25,172 nt of DNA from positions 1 to 25,172 of the IMG/VR virus record IMGVR_UViG_3300033571_020901. One strand, given 5' to 3'. Numbering within the stretch: position 1 is the first letter of the stretch; every line of letters starts with the position of its first letter. Of the stretch, positions 1 through 4,961 are shown in pieces. The stretch comes from a virus. The translations under genes and the position numbers were made by a program. The notes under the pieces were generated by a model, which did not search any database, had not been told where the DNA came from, and worked only from the letters and a program-made list of their open reading frames with translations.

Positions 1-146
1 CTAAGGGCGGCGTATTTGCTACGTCAGATATAGAGTTGATCAAGCGCGCTCTCATGGCATTTGTGCATAACACGACCGATCCTATCTCGGCGAATGAAGA
101 GAGACAGATAGTCAATCTGCTGCACAGGCTGAACAACAGGATCTAA
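1..146 (+). CDS. 3' end of a phage protein gene, truncated by window edge
   Basis: An open frame enters from the left edge (first full codon at base 3) and ends at TAA 144-146, giving about 47 C-terminal residues (KGGVFATSDIELIKRALM at the left, ending LLHRLNNRI). The fragment looks like two amphipathic helices with a charged, leucine-rich end and has no motif I can name. It stops seven bases before the first tRNA gene. It is co-directional with everything up to base 17466, so it probably belongs to the same transcript as the tRNA cluster. Function unknown. Confidence 0.7.
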   Translation, partial: KGGVFATSDIELIKRALMAFVHNTTDPISANEERQIVNLLHRLNNRI

Positions 147-153
147 GCTTAAT

Positions 154-231
154 GGTCCCGTAGCTCAGCTGGATCAGAGCACGAGCCTTCTAAGCTTGGG
201 GTCGCAGGTTCGAATCCTGCCGGGATCGCCA
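154..231 (+). tRNA. tRNA-Arg(TCT)
   Basis: Acceptor GGTCCCG pairs with CGGGATC (221-227), followed by discriminator G and encoded CCA. Anticodon stem CGAGC/GCTTG closes the loop CTTCTAA, anticodon TCT, which reads AGA/AGG. The T-arm contains GGTTCGAATCC. AGA is rare in GC-rich alphaproteobacteria but visible in the csg and cyclase genes here. Confidence 0.93.
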
Positions 232-235
232 TCAC

Positions 236-311
236 ACTCCTGTAGCTCAATGGTCAGAGCTGACCGCTCATAACGGTTAGGTTGCAGGTTCGAGTCCTGC
301 CGGGAGTACCA
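236..311 (+). tRNA. tRNA with CAT anticodon (Met or lysidine-modified Ile2)
   Basis: Acceptor ACTCCTG pairs with CGGGAGT (301-307, one T-G wobble), discriminator A and encoded CCA. Stem GACCG/CGGTT closes loop CTCATAA, anticodon CAT. The first pair A-T and a normal acceptor argue against an initiator tRNA. Sequence alone does not separate elongator Met from Ile2 (which reads ATA after lysidine modification by TilS). Confidence 0.9.
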
Positions 312-324
312 CATCGGAAAAAGA

Positions 325-918
325 ATGTTAGACAGTATTAGAGGTATAAAGTGGGTAGGTAGTTTGTCTAACGAAGACGCCGACATCTTGGCATCTTATG
401 GCAAGAAAGCTTACAACGTTCTAGAAGCAGGAGCTGGAGGATCTACTATGATCTTTGCTCAGACTGCTCAGCGAGTCGTGTCTATTGAAGATAATCCACG
501 TTGGAAGGACGCCACAAAAAGGAGACTAGACATTTTAGGATGTACTAACGTCTCTTTCTATACCACCGAAACTTTCAATTCTGGGGAAATGTTCGATCTG
601 ATCTTTATAGACGGAAAAAATACGACTAGATACAGCGACGCCAGCAGACTTTGGCAAAACCTATGTCCTGATGGTATCATTATCTTTCATGATACTACCA
701 GAAGGCACTATCTAAAACAGGCCATGTCTTTCCATCTAGATCATCTCTATGAGATAGAAGAGTTCTACATCAACCCTGTCGCAAAAAACAATGTCATGAG
801 TAATTTAACTATATTTAGGCGCGGCATATATAGGCCTATGTTAACATGGACTAAAGGACGACCACGCTGGTCTCTAGGAGATCTAGATACGTTTGATAAG
901 TTCTACGAAGTAGAGTAG
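325..918 (+). CDS. Class I SAM-dependent methyltransferase-like protein
   Basis: This 197-residue protein has a Rossmann-type SAM-binding start: LEAGAGGSTMIFA around residues 33-45 fits motif I (E-x-G-x-G-x-S/T). It is followed by an acidic strand end VVSIEDNPRW (motif II, ribose-binding acidic residue), FDLIFIDGKN (motif IV-like) and GIIIFHDTTR. This layout resembles small stand-alone methyltransferases annotated as Methyltransf_24-like, which often act on sugars or small molecules. The substrate cannot be read from sequence. The gene sits wholly between two tRNA genes; its TAG stop (916-918) directly abuts tRNA-Gly at 919. The start at ATG 325 has only a purine-rich stretch (GGAAAAAG) upstream. 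A tRNA- or DNA-modifying role would be speculation. Confidence 0.75.
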   Translation: MLDSIRGIKWVGSLSNEDADILASYGKKAYNVLEAGAGGSTMIFAQTAQRVVSIEDNPRWKDATKRRLDILGCTNVSFYTTETFNSGEMFDLIFIDGKNTTRYSDASRLWQNLCPDGIIIFHDTTRRHYLKQAMSFHLDHLYEIEEFYINPVAKNNVMSNLTIFRRGIYRPMLTWTKGRPRWSLGDLDTFDKFYEVE

Positions 919-992
919 GCGGGGTTGGTATAGTGGTATTATGACAGCCTTCCAAGCTGACGAGACGGGTTCGATTCCCGTACCCCGCTCCA
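919..992 (+). tRNA. tRNA-Gly(TCC)
   Basis: Acceptor GCGGGGT pairs with ACCCCGC (982-988), discriminator T and encoded CCA. Anticodon stem CAGC/GCTG with loop CTTCCAA, anticodon TCC. T-arm CGGGTTCGATTCCCG. It resembles bacterial glyT and begins at the base after the methyltransferase stop codon. Confidence 0.95.
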
Positions 993-998
993 AAAAAT

Positions 999-1081
999 GC
1001 GAGTATGGCGAAATTGGTAGACGCACCTGGTTTAGGTCCAGACGGGCAACCGTGGGGGTTCGAGTCCCTCTACTCGCACCA
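999..1081 (+). tRNA. tRNA-Leu(TAG)
   Basis: A class II tRNA of 83 nt. Acceptor GCGAGTA pairs with TACTCGC (1071-1077), discriminator A, encoded CCA. The loop TTTAGGT carries anticodon TAG (reads CTA/CTG) and the variable arm is extended (GGGCAACCGTG region). T-arm GGGTTCGAGTCCC. Confidence 0.95.
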
Positions 1082-1088
1082 AGTTAAT

Positions 1089-1163
1089 GCCCGGTTAGCT
1101 CAGCGGTAGAGCAGATCCTTTACACGGATAAGGTCGGCGGTTCAATCCCGTCACCGGGTACCA
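1089..1163 (+). tRNA. tRNA-Val(TAC)
   Basis: Acceptor GCCCGGT pairs with ACCGGGT (1153-1159), discriminator A and encoded CCA. The loop TTTACAC carries TAC, with four good stem pairs ATCC/GGAT and a G-A mismatch at the stem base. The last A (1163) is immediately followed by the first base of tRNA-Ser, so the two must be separated by exact processing. Confidence 0.92.
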
Positions 1164-1253
1164 GGAAGCGTGTCCGAGTGGTTTAAGGATCCAGTCTTGA
1201 AAACTGGCGTACCTTCACGGGTACCGTGGGTTCGAATCCCACCGCTTCCTCCA
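1164..1253 (+). tRNA. tRNA-Ser(TGA)
   Basis: A class II tRNA of 90 nt with a long variable arm. Acceptor GGAAGCG pairs with CGCTTCC (1243-1249), discriminator T, CCA 1251-1253. Anticodon stem CCAGT/ACTGG, loop CTTGAAA, anticodon TGA. Abuts tRNA-Val with zero spacing. Confidence 0.95.
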
Positions 1254-1275
1254 ATTTTTTAATGATGGAGATATT

Positions 1276-1515
1276 ATGGCATACGAAGTTACTGCAGAAC
1301 AGCTGCGTCTGTTCATTGAACGTATCGAGCGACTTGAAGAAGAGAAGAAGGGCATCTCTGACGACATCAAGGACGTCTACTCTGAAGCCAAGTCAAACGG
1401 CTACGACACCAAGACTATGAAGAGTATCGTCAAGCTGCGTAAGATGGAGCGTGATGCACGTATGGAGGCTGAGGCTCTTCTGGAGACCTATAAGGCAGCT
1501 TTAGGTCTAGACTGA
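1276..1515 (+). CDS. gapR: GapR-like (DUF2312) nucleoid-associated DNA-binding protein
   Basis: This 79-residue protein matches the DUF2312/GapR family along almost its whole length. The N-terminal [19 protein letters not shown] is followed by [20 protein letters not shown], then a basic helix [13 protein letters not shown] and an acidic C-terminal helix ending ALGLD. In Caulobacter, GapR is an essential all-helical protein of about 89 residues that clamps overtwisted DNA ahead of polymerases and helps topoisomerases. The family is largely restricted to Alphaproteobacteria and their phages, so this is the best host clue in the window. The start is ATG 1276, after ATGGAGATATT (GGAG Shine-Dalgarno). 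It lies between tRNA-Ser and tRNA-Gln. A role in managing supercoiling of phage DNA, or competing with host GapR, is inference. Confidence 0.93.
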   Translation: MAYEVTAEQLRLFIERIERLEEEKKGISDDIKDVYSEAKSNGYDTKTMKSIVKLRKMERDARMEAEALLETYKAALGLD

Positions 1516-1521
1516 CCTGCC

Positions 1522-1595
1522 TGCCCCATCGTCTAAAGGTAGGACAGCGGATTTTGATTCCGTCAATGTTGGTTCGAGTCCAGCTGGGGCATCCA
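1522..1595 (+). tRNA. tRNA-Gln(TTG)
   Basis: Acceptor TGCCCCA pairs with TGGGGCA (1585-1591), discriminator T and encoded CCA. Stem GCGGA/TCCGT with loop TTTTGAT, anticodon TTG. T-loop GGTTCGAGTCC. Starts seven bases after the gapR stop codon. Confidence 0.94.
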
Positions 1596-1640
1596 TCTTA
1601 AGTCTTTGAAATGGTTAGATAAAAAAAATTAAATTAAACA

Positions 1641-1669
1641 TGTACATATTCTCATTTTTATGATAGGAT
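1641..1669 (+). promoter_or_regulatory. Early promoter P1 (TGTACA - 17 - TAGGAT)
   Basis: -35 TGTACA at 1641-1646, 17-bp spacer, -10 TAGGAT at 1664-1669. It shares the -35 box TGTACA, the following TATT and the 17-bp spacing with several other sites in this window. The expected start near 1676 falls at the 5' foot of a hairpin. It would drive the winged-helix gene at 1754. Confidence 0.75.
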
Positions 1670-1674
1670 AGGAT

Positions 1675-1734
1675 CATAATGAAGAAACAGACATCCTTCA
1701 TTATGTCTATGGGTAGTAAGTGCCCACCACTTAC
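1675..1734 (+). promoter_or_regulatory. Two consecutive hairpins in the leader of the winged-helix gene
   Basis: A perfect 10-bp inverted repeat CATAATGAAG (1675-1684) / CTTCATTATG (1696-1705) with an 11-nt loop starts at the predicted transcription start. It is followed by GTAAGTG (1716-1722) / CACTTAC (1728-1734) with a 5-nt loop. The Shine-Dalgarno of the next gene (GAGG near 1745) lies just after the second hairpin. Likely roles are 5'-end mRNA stabilisation or attenuation; neither hairpin is followed by a clear U tract. A 20-codon ORF (1679-1741) spans them, but its ATG lies too near the start site to have a ribosome site. Confidence 0.6.
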
Positions 1735-1753
1735 ATTTTGATATGAGGTAACT

Positions 1754-2020
1754 ATGACTAAAGCAAACACCAAGATCGAGAACCTTCTGGAAGCTTTTCA
1801 GAACGGCGACGAACTCACTCAGAAGCAGATGGTCAGCCGCTTCGGCTTCTCGTCTGACAACTCTGTCCGCGGCGCTATCACTGCCCTGCGTCAGAAGGGT
1901 TTCCCGATCTATGCCAATAAGCGCACCAACAGCAAGGGTGAGCTGAAGACGAAGTATCGTCTCGGTCAGCCTTCGCGCTCGGTGATCGCTGCGGGCTACC
2001 GCGCGATGGCTAACGCCTAA
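1754..2020 (+). CDS. Small winged-helix/HTH DNA-binding protein
   Basis: An 88-residue basic protein. Residues about 8-60 look like a helix-turn-helix with a wing: KIENLLEAFQNGDELTQKQM, then FGFSSDNSVRGAITALRQKG (recognition helix region), then a basic hairpin IYANKRTNSKGELKTKYRLG. The tail PSRSVIAAGYRAMANA is characteristic of a small protein common in T4-like phages. It probably binds DNA as a regulator; its target is unknown. It is the only gene between promoter P1 with its two leader hairpins and a strong terminator at 2041, so it forms a monocistronic early unit. Start ATG 1754 follows ATGAGGTAACT (GAGG). Confidence 0.75.
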   Translation: MTKANTKIENLLEAFQNGDELTQKQMVSRFGFSSDNSVRGAITALRQKGFPIYANKRTNSKGELKTKYRLGQPSRSVIAAGYRAMANA

Positions 2021-2040
2021 GTTTATAGCTTAAAACCACC

Positions 2041-2074
2041 AAAACGGGGGTGGCCTAGCTGCCCCCGTTTTTTT
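2041..2074 (+). terminator. Rho-independent terminator after the winged-helix gene
   Basis: AAAACGGGGG (2041-2050) pairs with CCCCCGTTTT (2062-2071), 11-nt loop, in a T run reaching 2074. A GC-rich 6-bp core flanked by A/T pairs is the classical intrinsic form. It lies 21 bases after the stop of the winged-helix gene and about 20 bases upstream of promoter P2. Confidence 0.92.
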
Positions 2075-2095
2075 ATGCCTTGTTCATTTTTAGGG

Positions 2096-2124
2096 TTTAC
2101 TTATTATCAAAACTTTGGTAGGAT
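2096..2124 (+). promoter_or_regulatory. Early promoter P2 (TTTACT - 17 - TAGGAT)
   Basis: -35 TTTACT 2096-2101, 17-bp spacer, -10 TAGGAT 2119-2124. The -35 departs from the TGTACA form, but spacer length and the following AGGCCTATAATGAAG leader match P3 closely. It sits directly behind the 2041 terminator, so terminator plus promoter form one insulating cassette. Confidence 0.7.
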
Positions 2125-2133
2125 AGGCCTATA

Positions 2134-2189
2134 ATGAAGAAGGAAGAAAACATGGCTTATCCCAAGACGATCCTCATCGGCGACCGCGT
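2134..2189 (+). repeat. 56-bp direct repeat, left copy
   Basis: Bases 2134-2189 are identical to 10193-10248 over all 56 positions. They span the 5' leader (with the AAGGAAG ribosome site) and the first 12 codons of the small gene. Upstream, 12 of the next 17 bases also match across the -10 region. Right of the repeat the sequences diverge at once. The two copies enclose the tRNA/csg/cyclase segment. Confidence 0.95.
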
Positions 2190-2307
2190 CAAGACGCCGA
2201 GCGGTCTTATCGGCACTGTAATAGATATCTTAGGTTCCACCTGCGAAGTAGAACTTGATGCTGGTGGCTTAATGCATTATAATGTTAAAGCTCTTAAAAA
2301 GATTTAA
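2152..2307 (+). CDS. Small SH3/KOW-like hypothetical protein
   Basis: A 51-residue protein beginning MAYPKTILIGDRVKTPSG, continuing LIGTVIDILGSTCEVELD and ending NVKALKKI. The pattern (GDRV...G..GTV...) resembles a compact KOW or SH3-like beta-barrel; that is a fold guess only. The start is ATG 2152 with Shine-Dalgarno AAGGAAG seven bases upstream. An in-frame ATG at 2134 lies almost at the predicted transcript start and lacks a ribosome site. The first 12 codons and leader are duplicated exactly in the gene at 10211, whose remainder is different, so the two may be paralogues diverged after the N-terminus or the product of recombination. Confidence 0.75.
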   Translation: MAYPKTILIGDRVKTPSGLIGTVIDILGSTCEVELDAGGLMHYNVKALKKI

Positions 2308-2325
2308 CGGATTAGGTGGGATAAG

Positions 2326-2556
2326 ATGACTGTTTCTGAACTTCGTGACATGTCTGATCTGAACAACGATATGATCTTTGAAGAGATCTCTGACGAACTT
2401 ATGCACATGACTCTTGGGCAGTTCTTTACTGCTCTTGAAGAGCGCGGCATTATGGATGACTTTAGCGATCTTGGTCGAATCTATTCAGAGTTCGTCGAGC
2501 GCATCTACGAAGAGCGCGCCGAACGTTATGAATATGAACGCATGGTGGAGATGTAA
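2326..2556 (+). CDS. Acidic hypothetical protein, 76 residues
   Basis: The protein is rich in Asp and Glu and predicted mostly helical (ISDELMHMTLGQFFTALEER, then EFVERIYEERAERYEYERMVEM). I recognise no domain. Start ATG 2326 follows GGTGGGATAAG (a GGTGGG ribosome site). It sits 18 bases after the preceding small gene and one base before the next, so the three genes behind P2 probably form one early operon. Small acidic early proteins of T4-like phages often target host enzymes, but nothing here identifies a target. Confidence 0.7.
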   Translation: MTVSELRDMSDLNNDMIFEEISDELMHMTLGQFFTALEERGIMDDFSDLGRIYSEFVERIYEERAERYEYERMVEM

Positions 2557-2557
2557 G

Positions 2558-2821
2558 ATGTTTCATGTTAATGTAGATCAGTTCTTAAATCGCACCAAGG
2601 GCAACTTCTCGATGAAGTTTCCGAACGGCTACACCGTCTCTCTCGCCATGGGCGACGGCATGTACTGTTCTGGTAATCAGACTCAGGGCTTTAGCTCGGT
2701 CGAGGTTGCTGCATGGGATGCTGATGGTAACTGGGTTAAGCTTGGTGATAACGATGATATTGTCGGCTGGCAGTCGACAGACGACGTTCTTGCCATAATG
2801 AATCGTGTGGCAGCGATGTAA
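2558..2821 (+). CDS. Hypothetical protein, 87 residues
   Basis: The product (MFHVNVDQFLNRTKGNFS... SVEVAAWDADGNWVKLGDND... DVLAIMNRVAAM) looks like a small alpha/beta domain with several beta strands in the middle and a C-terminal helix. It resembles conserved unnamed proteins of T4-like phages; no function can be assigned. The ATG at 2558 starts one base after the upstream TAA, in the arrangement TAAGATG, so translation is probably coupled. An in-frame extension upstream to 2414 exists but overlaps the 2326 gene and has no supporting ribosome site. Confidence 0.72.
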   Translation: MFHVNVDQFLNRTKGNFSMKFPNGYTVSLAMGDGMYCSGNQTQGFSSVEVAAWDADGNWVKLGDNDDIVGWQSTDDVLAIMNRVAAM

Positions 2822-2831
2822 ATAGGTTAAT

Positions 2832-2907
2832 GGGGACTTAGCTCAGTTGGGAGAGCGCTAGCTTTGCAAGCTTGAGGTCGGGGGTTCGATCCCCCCAGTC
2901 TCCACCA
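2832..2907 (+). tRNA. tRNA-Ala(TGC)
   Basis: Acceptor GGGGACT pairs with AGTCTCC (2897-2903, one G-T), discriminator A and encoded CCA. Loop TTTGCAA, anticodon TGC. T-arm GGGGGTTCGATCCCCC. Confidence 0.95.
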
Positions 2908-2908
2908 T

Positions 2909-2984
2909 GGACACTTAGCTCAGTAGGTAGAGCAACGGGCTTTTAACCTGTAGGTCCTGGGTTCGAGCCCCAGAGTGTCCACCA
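2909..2984 (+). tRNA. tRNA-Lys(TTT)
   Basis: Acceptor GGACACT pairs perfectly with AGTGTCC (2974-2980), discriminator A and encoded CCA. Stem ACGGG/CCTGT, loop CTTTTAA, anticodon TTT. Starts two bases after tRNA-Ala. Confidence 0.95.
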
Positions 2985-2989
2985 GTTTA

Positions 2990-3065
<76 letters not shown>

Positions 3066-3105
3066 GTTTGGGTCGGTAAAGCCAGTGGCTCTCGGAGTAA
3101 TCGAT

Positions 3106-3363
3106 ATGCGTGTTATCTACAAGTATGAGCTGATGCTCGGATACAACTCGATCGATCTGCCTGCAGGATATAAGGTCCTGAAGATTGCAGAGCAGTACGG
3201 AAACCTGACCATGTGGGTCGAGCAAGATTCGTCGTATCCTTCAAGTAGTGTTGTCTTCAATGTGTACGGAACTGGATACAGCATTCCTAATCCCAATGCA
3301 GTTCATGTCGGATCCGAGCTTATGGAATCTGGCCTCGTCTGGCACGTGTACGTCGATGGCTAG
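3106..3363 (+). CDS. Conserved phage hypothetical protein (DUF7352-like), 85 residues
   Basis: Starts MRVIYKYELMLGYNSIDLPA and continues GYKVLKIAEQYGNLTMWVEQD, with a glycine-rich, beta-strand-rich body and an end WHVYVDG. The pattern of KYEL..., P.G.....V..Q.G...LW... resembles small phage proteins grouped as DUF7352; I hold that name loosely. ATG 3106 is preferred because GGAG (3094-3097) lies eight bases upstream. An in-frame GTG at 3085 lacks a good site. The gene lies between tRNA-Lys and a degenerate tRNA-like sequence, and its TAG stop falls inside that element. Confidence 0.65.
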   Translation: MRVIYKYELMLGYNSIDLPAGYKVLKIAEQYGNLTMWVEQDSSYPSSSVVFNVYGTGYSIPNPNAVHVGSELMESGLVWHVYVDG

Positions 3364-3416
3364 TCTCGAAGATTTCTTTGTTCGCGGGGGAGGATCGATA
3401 CCTCACTGGCCCACCA
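3357..3416 (+). pseudogene. tRNA-like remnant (3' half with T-arm and ACCA)
   Basis: Bases 3390-3404 form GAGG-ATCGATA-CCTC, a T-arm-like hairpin with TCGA in the loop. It is followed by CTGGCCC (3406-3412), A and CCA. Two 5' partners are possible: TGGCTAG 3357-3363 (six of seven pairs, giving a 60-nt element with a CGAA/TTCG middle hairpin and no D-arm) or GGGTCGG 3070-3076 (seven of seven with wobbles), which would place gene 3106-3363 inside a split tRNA. No convincing D-arm exists for either, so a decayed tRNA is the simplest reading. Confidence 0.4.
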
Positions 3417-3420
3417 GATA

Positions 3421-3497
3421 CGGGGATTAGCGCAGCCTGGTAGCGCATCTGCTTTGGGAGCAGAGGGTCGGCGGTTCGAATCCGTCATCCCCGACCA
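3421..3497 (+). tRNA. tRNA-Pro(TGG)
   Basis: Acceptor CGGGGAT pairs with ATCCCCG (3487-3493), discriminator A and encoded CCA. Stem CTGC/GCAG, loop TTTGGGA, anticodon TGG. The C1-G72 first pair is typical of bacterial tRNA-Pro. Confidence 0.95.
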
Positions 3498-3499
3498 GT

Positions 3500-3575
3500 G
3501 TCCCTCAAGCATTTAGGGGCGATGCACCGGTCTCCAAAACCGGATAGCGAGGTTCGAGTCCTCGGAGGGATGCCA
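3500..3575 (+). tRNA. tRNA-Trp(CCA)
   Basis: Acceptor GTCCCTC (3500-3506) pairs with GAGGGAT (3565-3571) including a first G-T wobble; discriminator G; CCA 3573-3575. Stem CCGGT/ACCGG, loop CTCCAAA, anticodon CCA. D-stem GCAT/ATGC and T-arm CGAGGTTCGAGTCCTCG support it. Confidence 0.88.
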
Positions 3576-3603
3576 GATATATAGTACTATCAGTAGGTGA
3601 TGT

Positions 3604-3777
3604 ATGATACATGATGAAATTGCCAAGATGATAGCTACGATTTTAGGCGAAAGCGACCTATTGAAAGTTAAGAGTTGTTTAACTTTTGGCAATCATAGAC
3701 GTGGTGATAGCTGGGATCTTTCATTTAACGTAGTTAAGTATCTAAAACTTAAAAATATTGCTTTTAGCGTAGAGTAA
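3604..3777 (+). CDS. Hypothetical protein, 57 residues
   Basis: A short ORF between tRNA-Trp and tRNA-Thr encodes MIHDEIAKMIATILGESDLL, then KVKSCLTFGNHRRGDSWDLS and FNVVKYLKLKNIAFSVE. A ribosome-site-like AGGTGAT lies just before ATG 3604 and the stop precedes tRNA-Thr by eight bases. It has an N-terminal amphipathic helix and no recognisable domain. Codons are AT-rich (ATA, TTA, AAA) compared with the replication genes, as expected of recently acquired accessory DNA. Function unknown. Confidence 0.55.
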   Translation: MIHDEIAKMIATILGESDLLKVKSCLTFGNHRRGDSWDLSFNVVKYLKLKNIAFSVE

Positions 3778-3785
3778 AGAGCATC

Positions 3786-3861
<76 letters not shown>

Positions 3862-3876
3862 TAAGGAGAATATATT

Positions 3877-4080
3877 ATGAAGTGGATTATGATTTTAGCT
3901 CTGTGGAACACCAATCCTCCACAAGAGTCTTTTAAGTTCTATACTCAGACGTTTGCATCTGAAACGGCTTGTGAAGAAGCTATTCAGGATGCGTACGCAG
4001 CTGCGTTCAATCGCGGAGTTCAAGCTCAGGCTGTATGTGTCTCACAGAGTAGCCTGAATTTAGGTTCTAGTTACTATTAA
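3877..4080 (+). CDS. Small hypothetical protein with hydrophobic N-terminus and Cys pair
   Basis: A 67-residue product beginning MKWIMILALW (short hydrophobic stretch) with Cys in ASETACEEAI and in AQAVCVSQS. The same plan (MK-W-hydrophobic, mid Cys, then A-K/Q-x-VCV) occurs in the gene at 15707, so they may be distant paralogues of a small exported phage protein. Strong AAGGAG ribosome site before ATG 3877. It starts 15 bases after tRNA-Thr and is the first protein gene of the long co-directional run leading into csgF/csgG. Function unknown. Confidence 0.68.
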   Translation: MKWIMILALWNTNPPQESFKFYTQTFASETACEEAIQDAYAAAFNRGVQAQAVCVSQSSLNLGSSYY

Positions 4081-4103
4081 TTAGCTTCAGGCTTCGTGGC
4101 TCG

Positions 4104-4111
4104 TATAAATA
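4104..4111 (+). promoter_or_regulatory. Possible T4-type late promoter box ahead of the csg operon
   Basis: TATAAATA at 4104-4111 matches the T4 late -10 octamer exactly. A start about 13 bases from the first T would fall at 4117, the ATG of the next gene, implying a leaderless message for that gene but a normal leader for those downstream. It may be fortuitous; two other copies of the octamer in this window are better placed. Confidence 0.4.
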
Positions 4112-4116
4112 TCAGT

Positions 4117-4404
4117 ATGAGCTATGACATCGTATTCAAAATTATAGCTGACGTTGGATTCCCTATCGCAGCAGCTTTGCTAGGTGGGGTCTTTGTTTAT
4201 CATATTCTGAAGTACATCATGGACGGTGTAGTTTCCCAACTTAAGGGTCTACAAGGCATAATCGGTGCATTAGACAATCGTGTCAAAACTATGAATCATG
4301 ACATTATACGAGTCGATGCAGTCGTAAGTTCTGCCCTGGGCCTCAGACCAGATCTTGATAGGATCGCTCGAGCCGACGGTAAGAACGATGCCAGGAGAGA
4401 TTAG
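4117..4404 (+). CDS. Small membrane-anchored coiled-coil protein
   Basis: From ATG 4117 the product is 95 residues: MSYDIVFKIIADVGFPIAAA, a membrane segment around residues 12-35, then a helical tail (LKGLQGIIGALDNRVKTMNH) ending in charged residues. It resembles the protein encoded at 4583 in plan and in the motif GFPI(A/V)AA followed by a membrane helix and a coiled-coil. Such single-helix plus coil proteins recall BhlA/UviB holin-like or other phage membrane proteins; no function is proven. A GTG at 4096 would add seven residues; ATG 4117 aligns better with the paralogue, though its ribosome site is poor. Confidence 0.65.
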   Translation: MSYDIVFKIIADVGFPIAAALLGGVFVYHILKYIMDGVVSQLKGLQGIIGALDNRVKTMNHDIIRVDAVVSSALGLRPDLDRIARADGKNDARRD

Positions 4405-4593
4405 TTGGAGCTTATGGGAACAACTTATGCTGACTACATATTTGAGATTTTAAGCGATGGATCGATCCTTATGGATCGTGACATTACATCGAAGGATTTC
4501 TCGGTTTGTAGGTCCGGTGATCAATATACCTTCGTGATCAATGATAATGGACGAATCGTTTTAAGAAAGAACGTCGTCCAAAATGAACCCTGA
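4405..4593 (+). CDS. Hypothetical protein, 62 residues, TTG start
   Basis: The product has a beta-rich pattern (DYIFEILSDGSILMDRDITS, then VCRSGDQYTFVINDNGRIVL) suggestive of a small beta-barrel or sandwich; no family recognised. TTG 4405 immediately follows the TAG of the previous gene and has AGGAGAG nine to thirteen bases before it, while ATG 4414 has GGAG too close to act. The 3' end overlaps the next gene by 11 bases. Both junctions imply translational coupling within the operon. Confidence 0.6.
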   Translation: MELMGTTYADYIFEILSDGSILMDRDITSKDFSVCRSGDQYTFVINDNGRIVLRKNVVQNEP

Positions 4594-4852
4594 ACAATTA
4601 AGTGAACTGATATCTAAGTACGGATTTCCCATAGTCGCTGCTGTGGGGATGGGCTTTTTTATCAAGTTCATATATTCACATGTAACCACTCAAATTATAC
4701 CAGTCATAAAAGAAACGAACGCCACCCTTATTGCGTTGATCGATCGTATCAGAATGCTTGACAATGATCTGATCCGCTTACAACAGAAGGTGAGTGTACT
4801 ATTACAGCTGCGAGAGGAAGGAAATCGAGATGACCATAAGTCTAAAGATTGA
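4583..4852 (+). CDS. Membrane-anchored coiled-coil protein (BhlA/UviB-like layout)
   Basis: An 89-residue protein: MNPEQLSELISKYGFPIVAA, a membrane segment about residues 15-36, then a long helix (ETNATLIALIDRIRMLDNDL, IRLQQKVSVLLQLREE) with a coiled-coil heptad feel and a charged tail. It appears paralogous to the 4117 product. Proteins with this shape recur in T4-like phages of Alphaproteobacteria and cyanobacteria. A holin-like role is possible, but a dedicated holin lies next to the endolysin at 18690, so a scaffold or envelope role in this operon is equally plausible. It overlaps its neighbours on both sides. Confidence 0.68.
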   Translation: MNPEQLSELISKYGFPIVAAVGMGFFIKFIYSHVTTQIIPVIKETNATLIALIDRIRMLDNDLIRLQQKVSVLLQLREEGNRDDHKSKD

Positions 4853-4961
4853 ACTCCTCAAGATACTTAATATTGAATTTAGCTTCTCTTCTGATAAAAA
4901 AGAGAAAGAAGAAGATGCTGAAAAGGATACTGATCCTAACGTTCTTGATGTTCTTAAGTAG
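4830..4961 (+). CDS. Tiny overlapping hypothetical gene upstream of csgF, 43 residues
   Basis: ATG 4830 has an excellent ribosome site (AGGAAGG). The product is MTISLKIELLKILNIEFSFS followed by a strongly charged SDKKEKEEDAEKDTDP and VLDVLK. It overlaps the previous gene by 23 bases and csgF by 47 bases in another frame. The amphipathic N-terminus and acidic/basic tail give no family hint. Overlap with csgF suggests that translating this ORF could regulate access to the weaker csgF start. Confidence 0.55.
   Translation: MTISLKIELLKILNIEFSFSSDKKEKEEDAEKDTDPNVLDVLK

Noticed and set aside
174-386. Minus-strand ORF over the tRNA-Arg/CAT tRNAs, and similar ones at 3028-3225, 3693-3914, 10954-11172 and 11061-11285
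   Set aside because: They are antisense translations of tRNA genes (recurring strings such as SRQDSNLQP and RIRTRDLM are typical artefacts), without ribosome sites.
1226-1420. 64-codon plus-strand ORF overlapping tRNA-Ser and gapR
   Set aside because: Starts inside a tRNA gene and is in the wrong frame relative to the strongly supported gapR.
1679-1741. 20-codon leader peptide before the winged-helix gene
   Set aside because: Its ATG lies about three bases from the predicted transcription start and inside a hairpin stem, so a leader-peptide role is unsupported.
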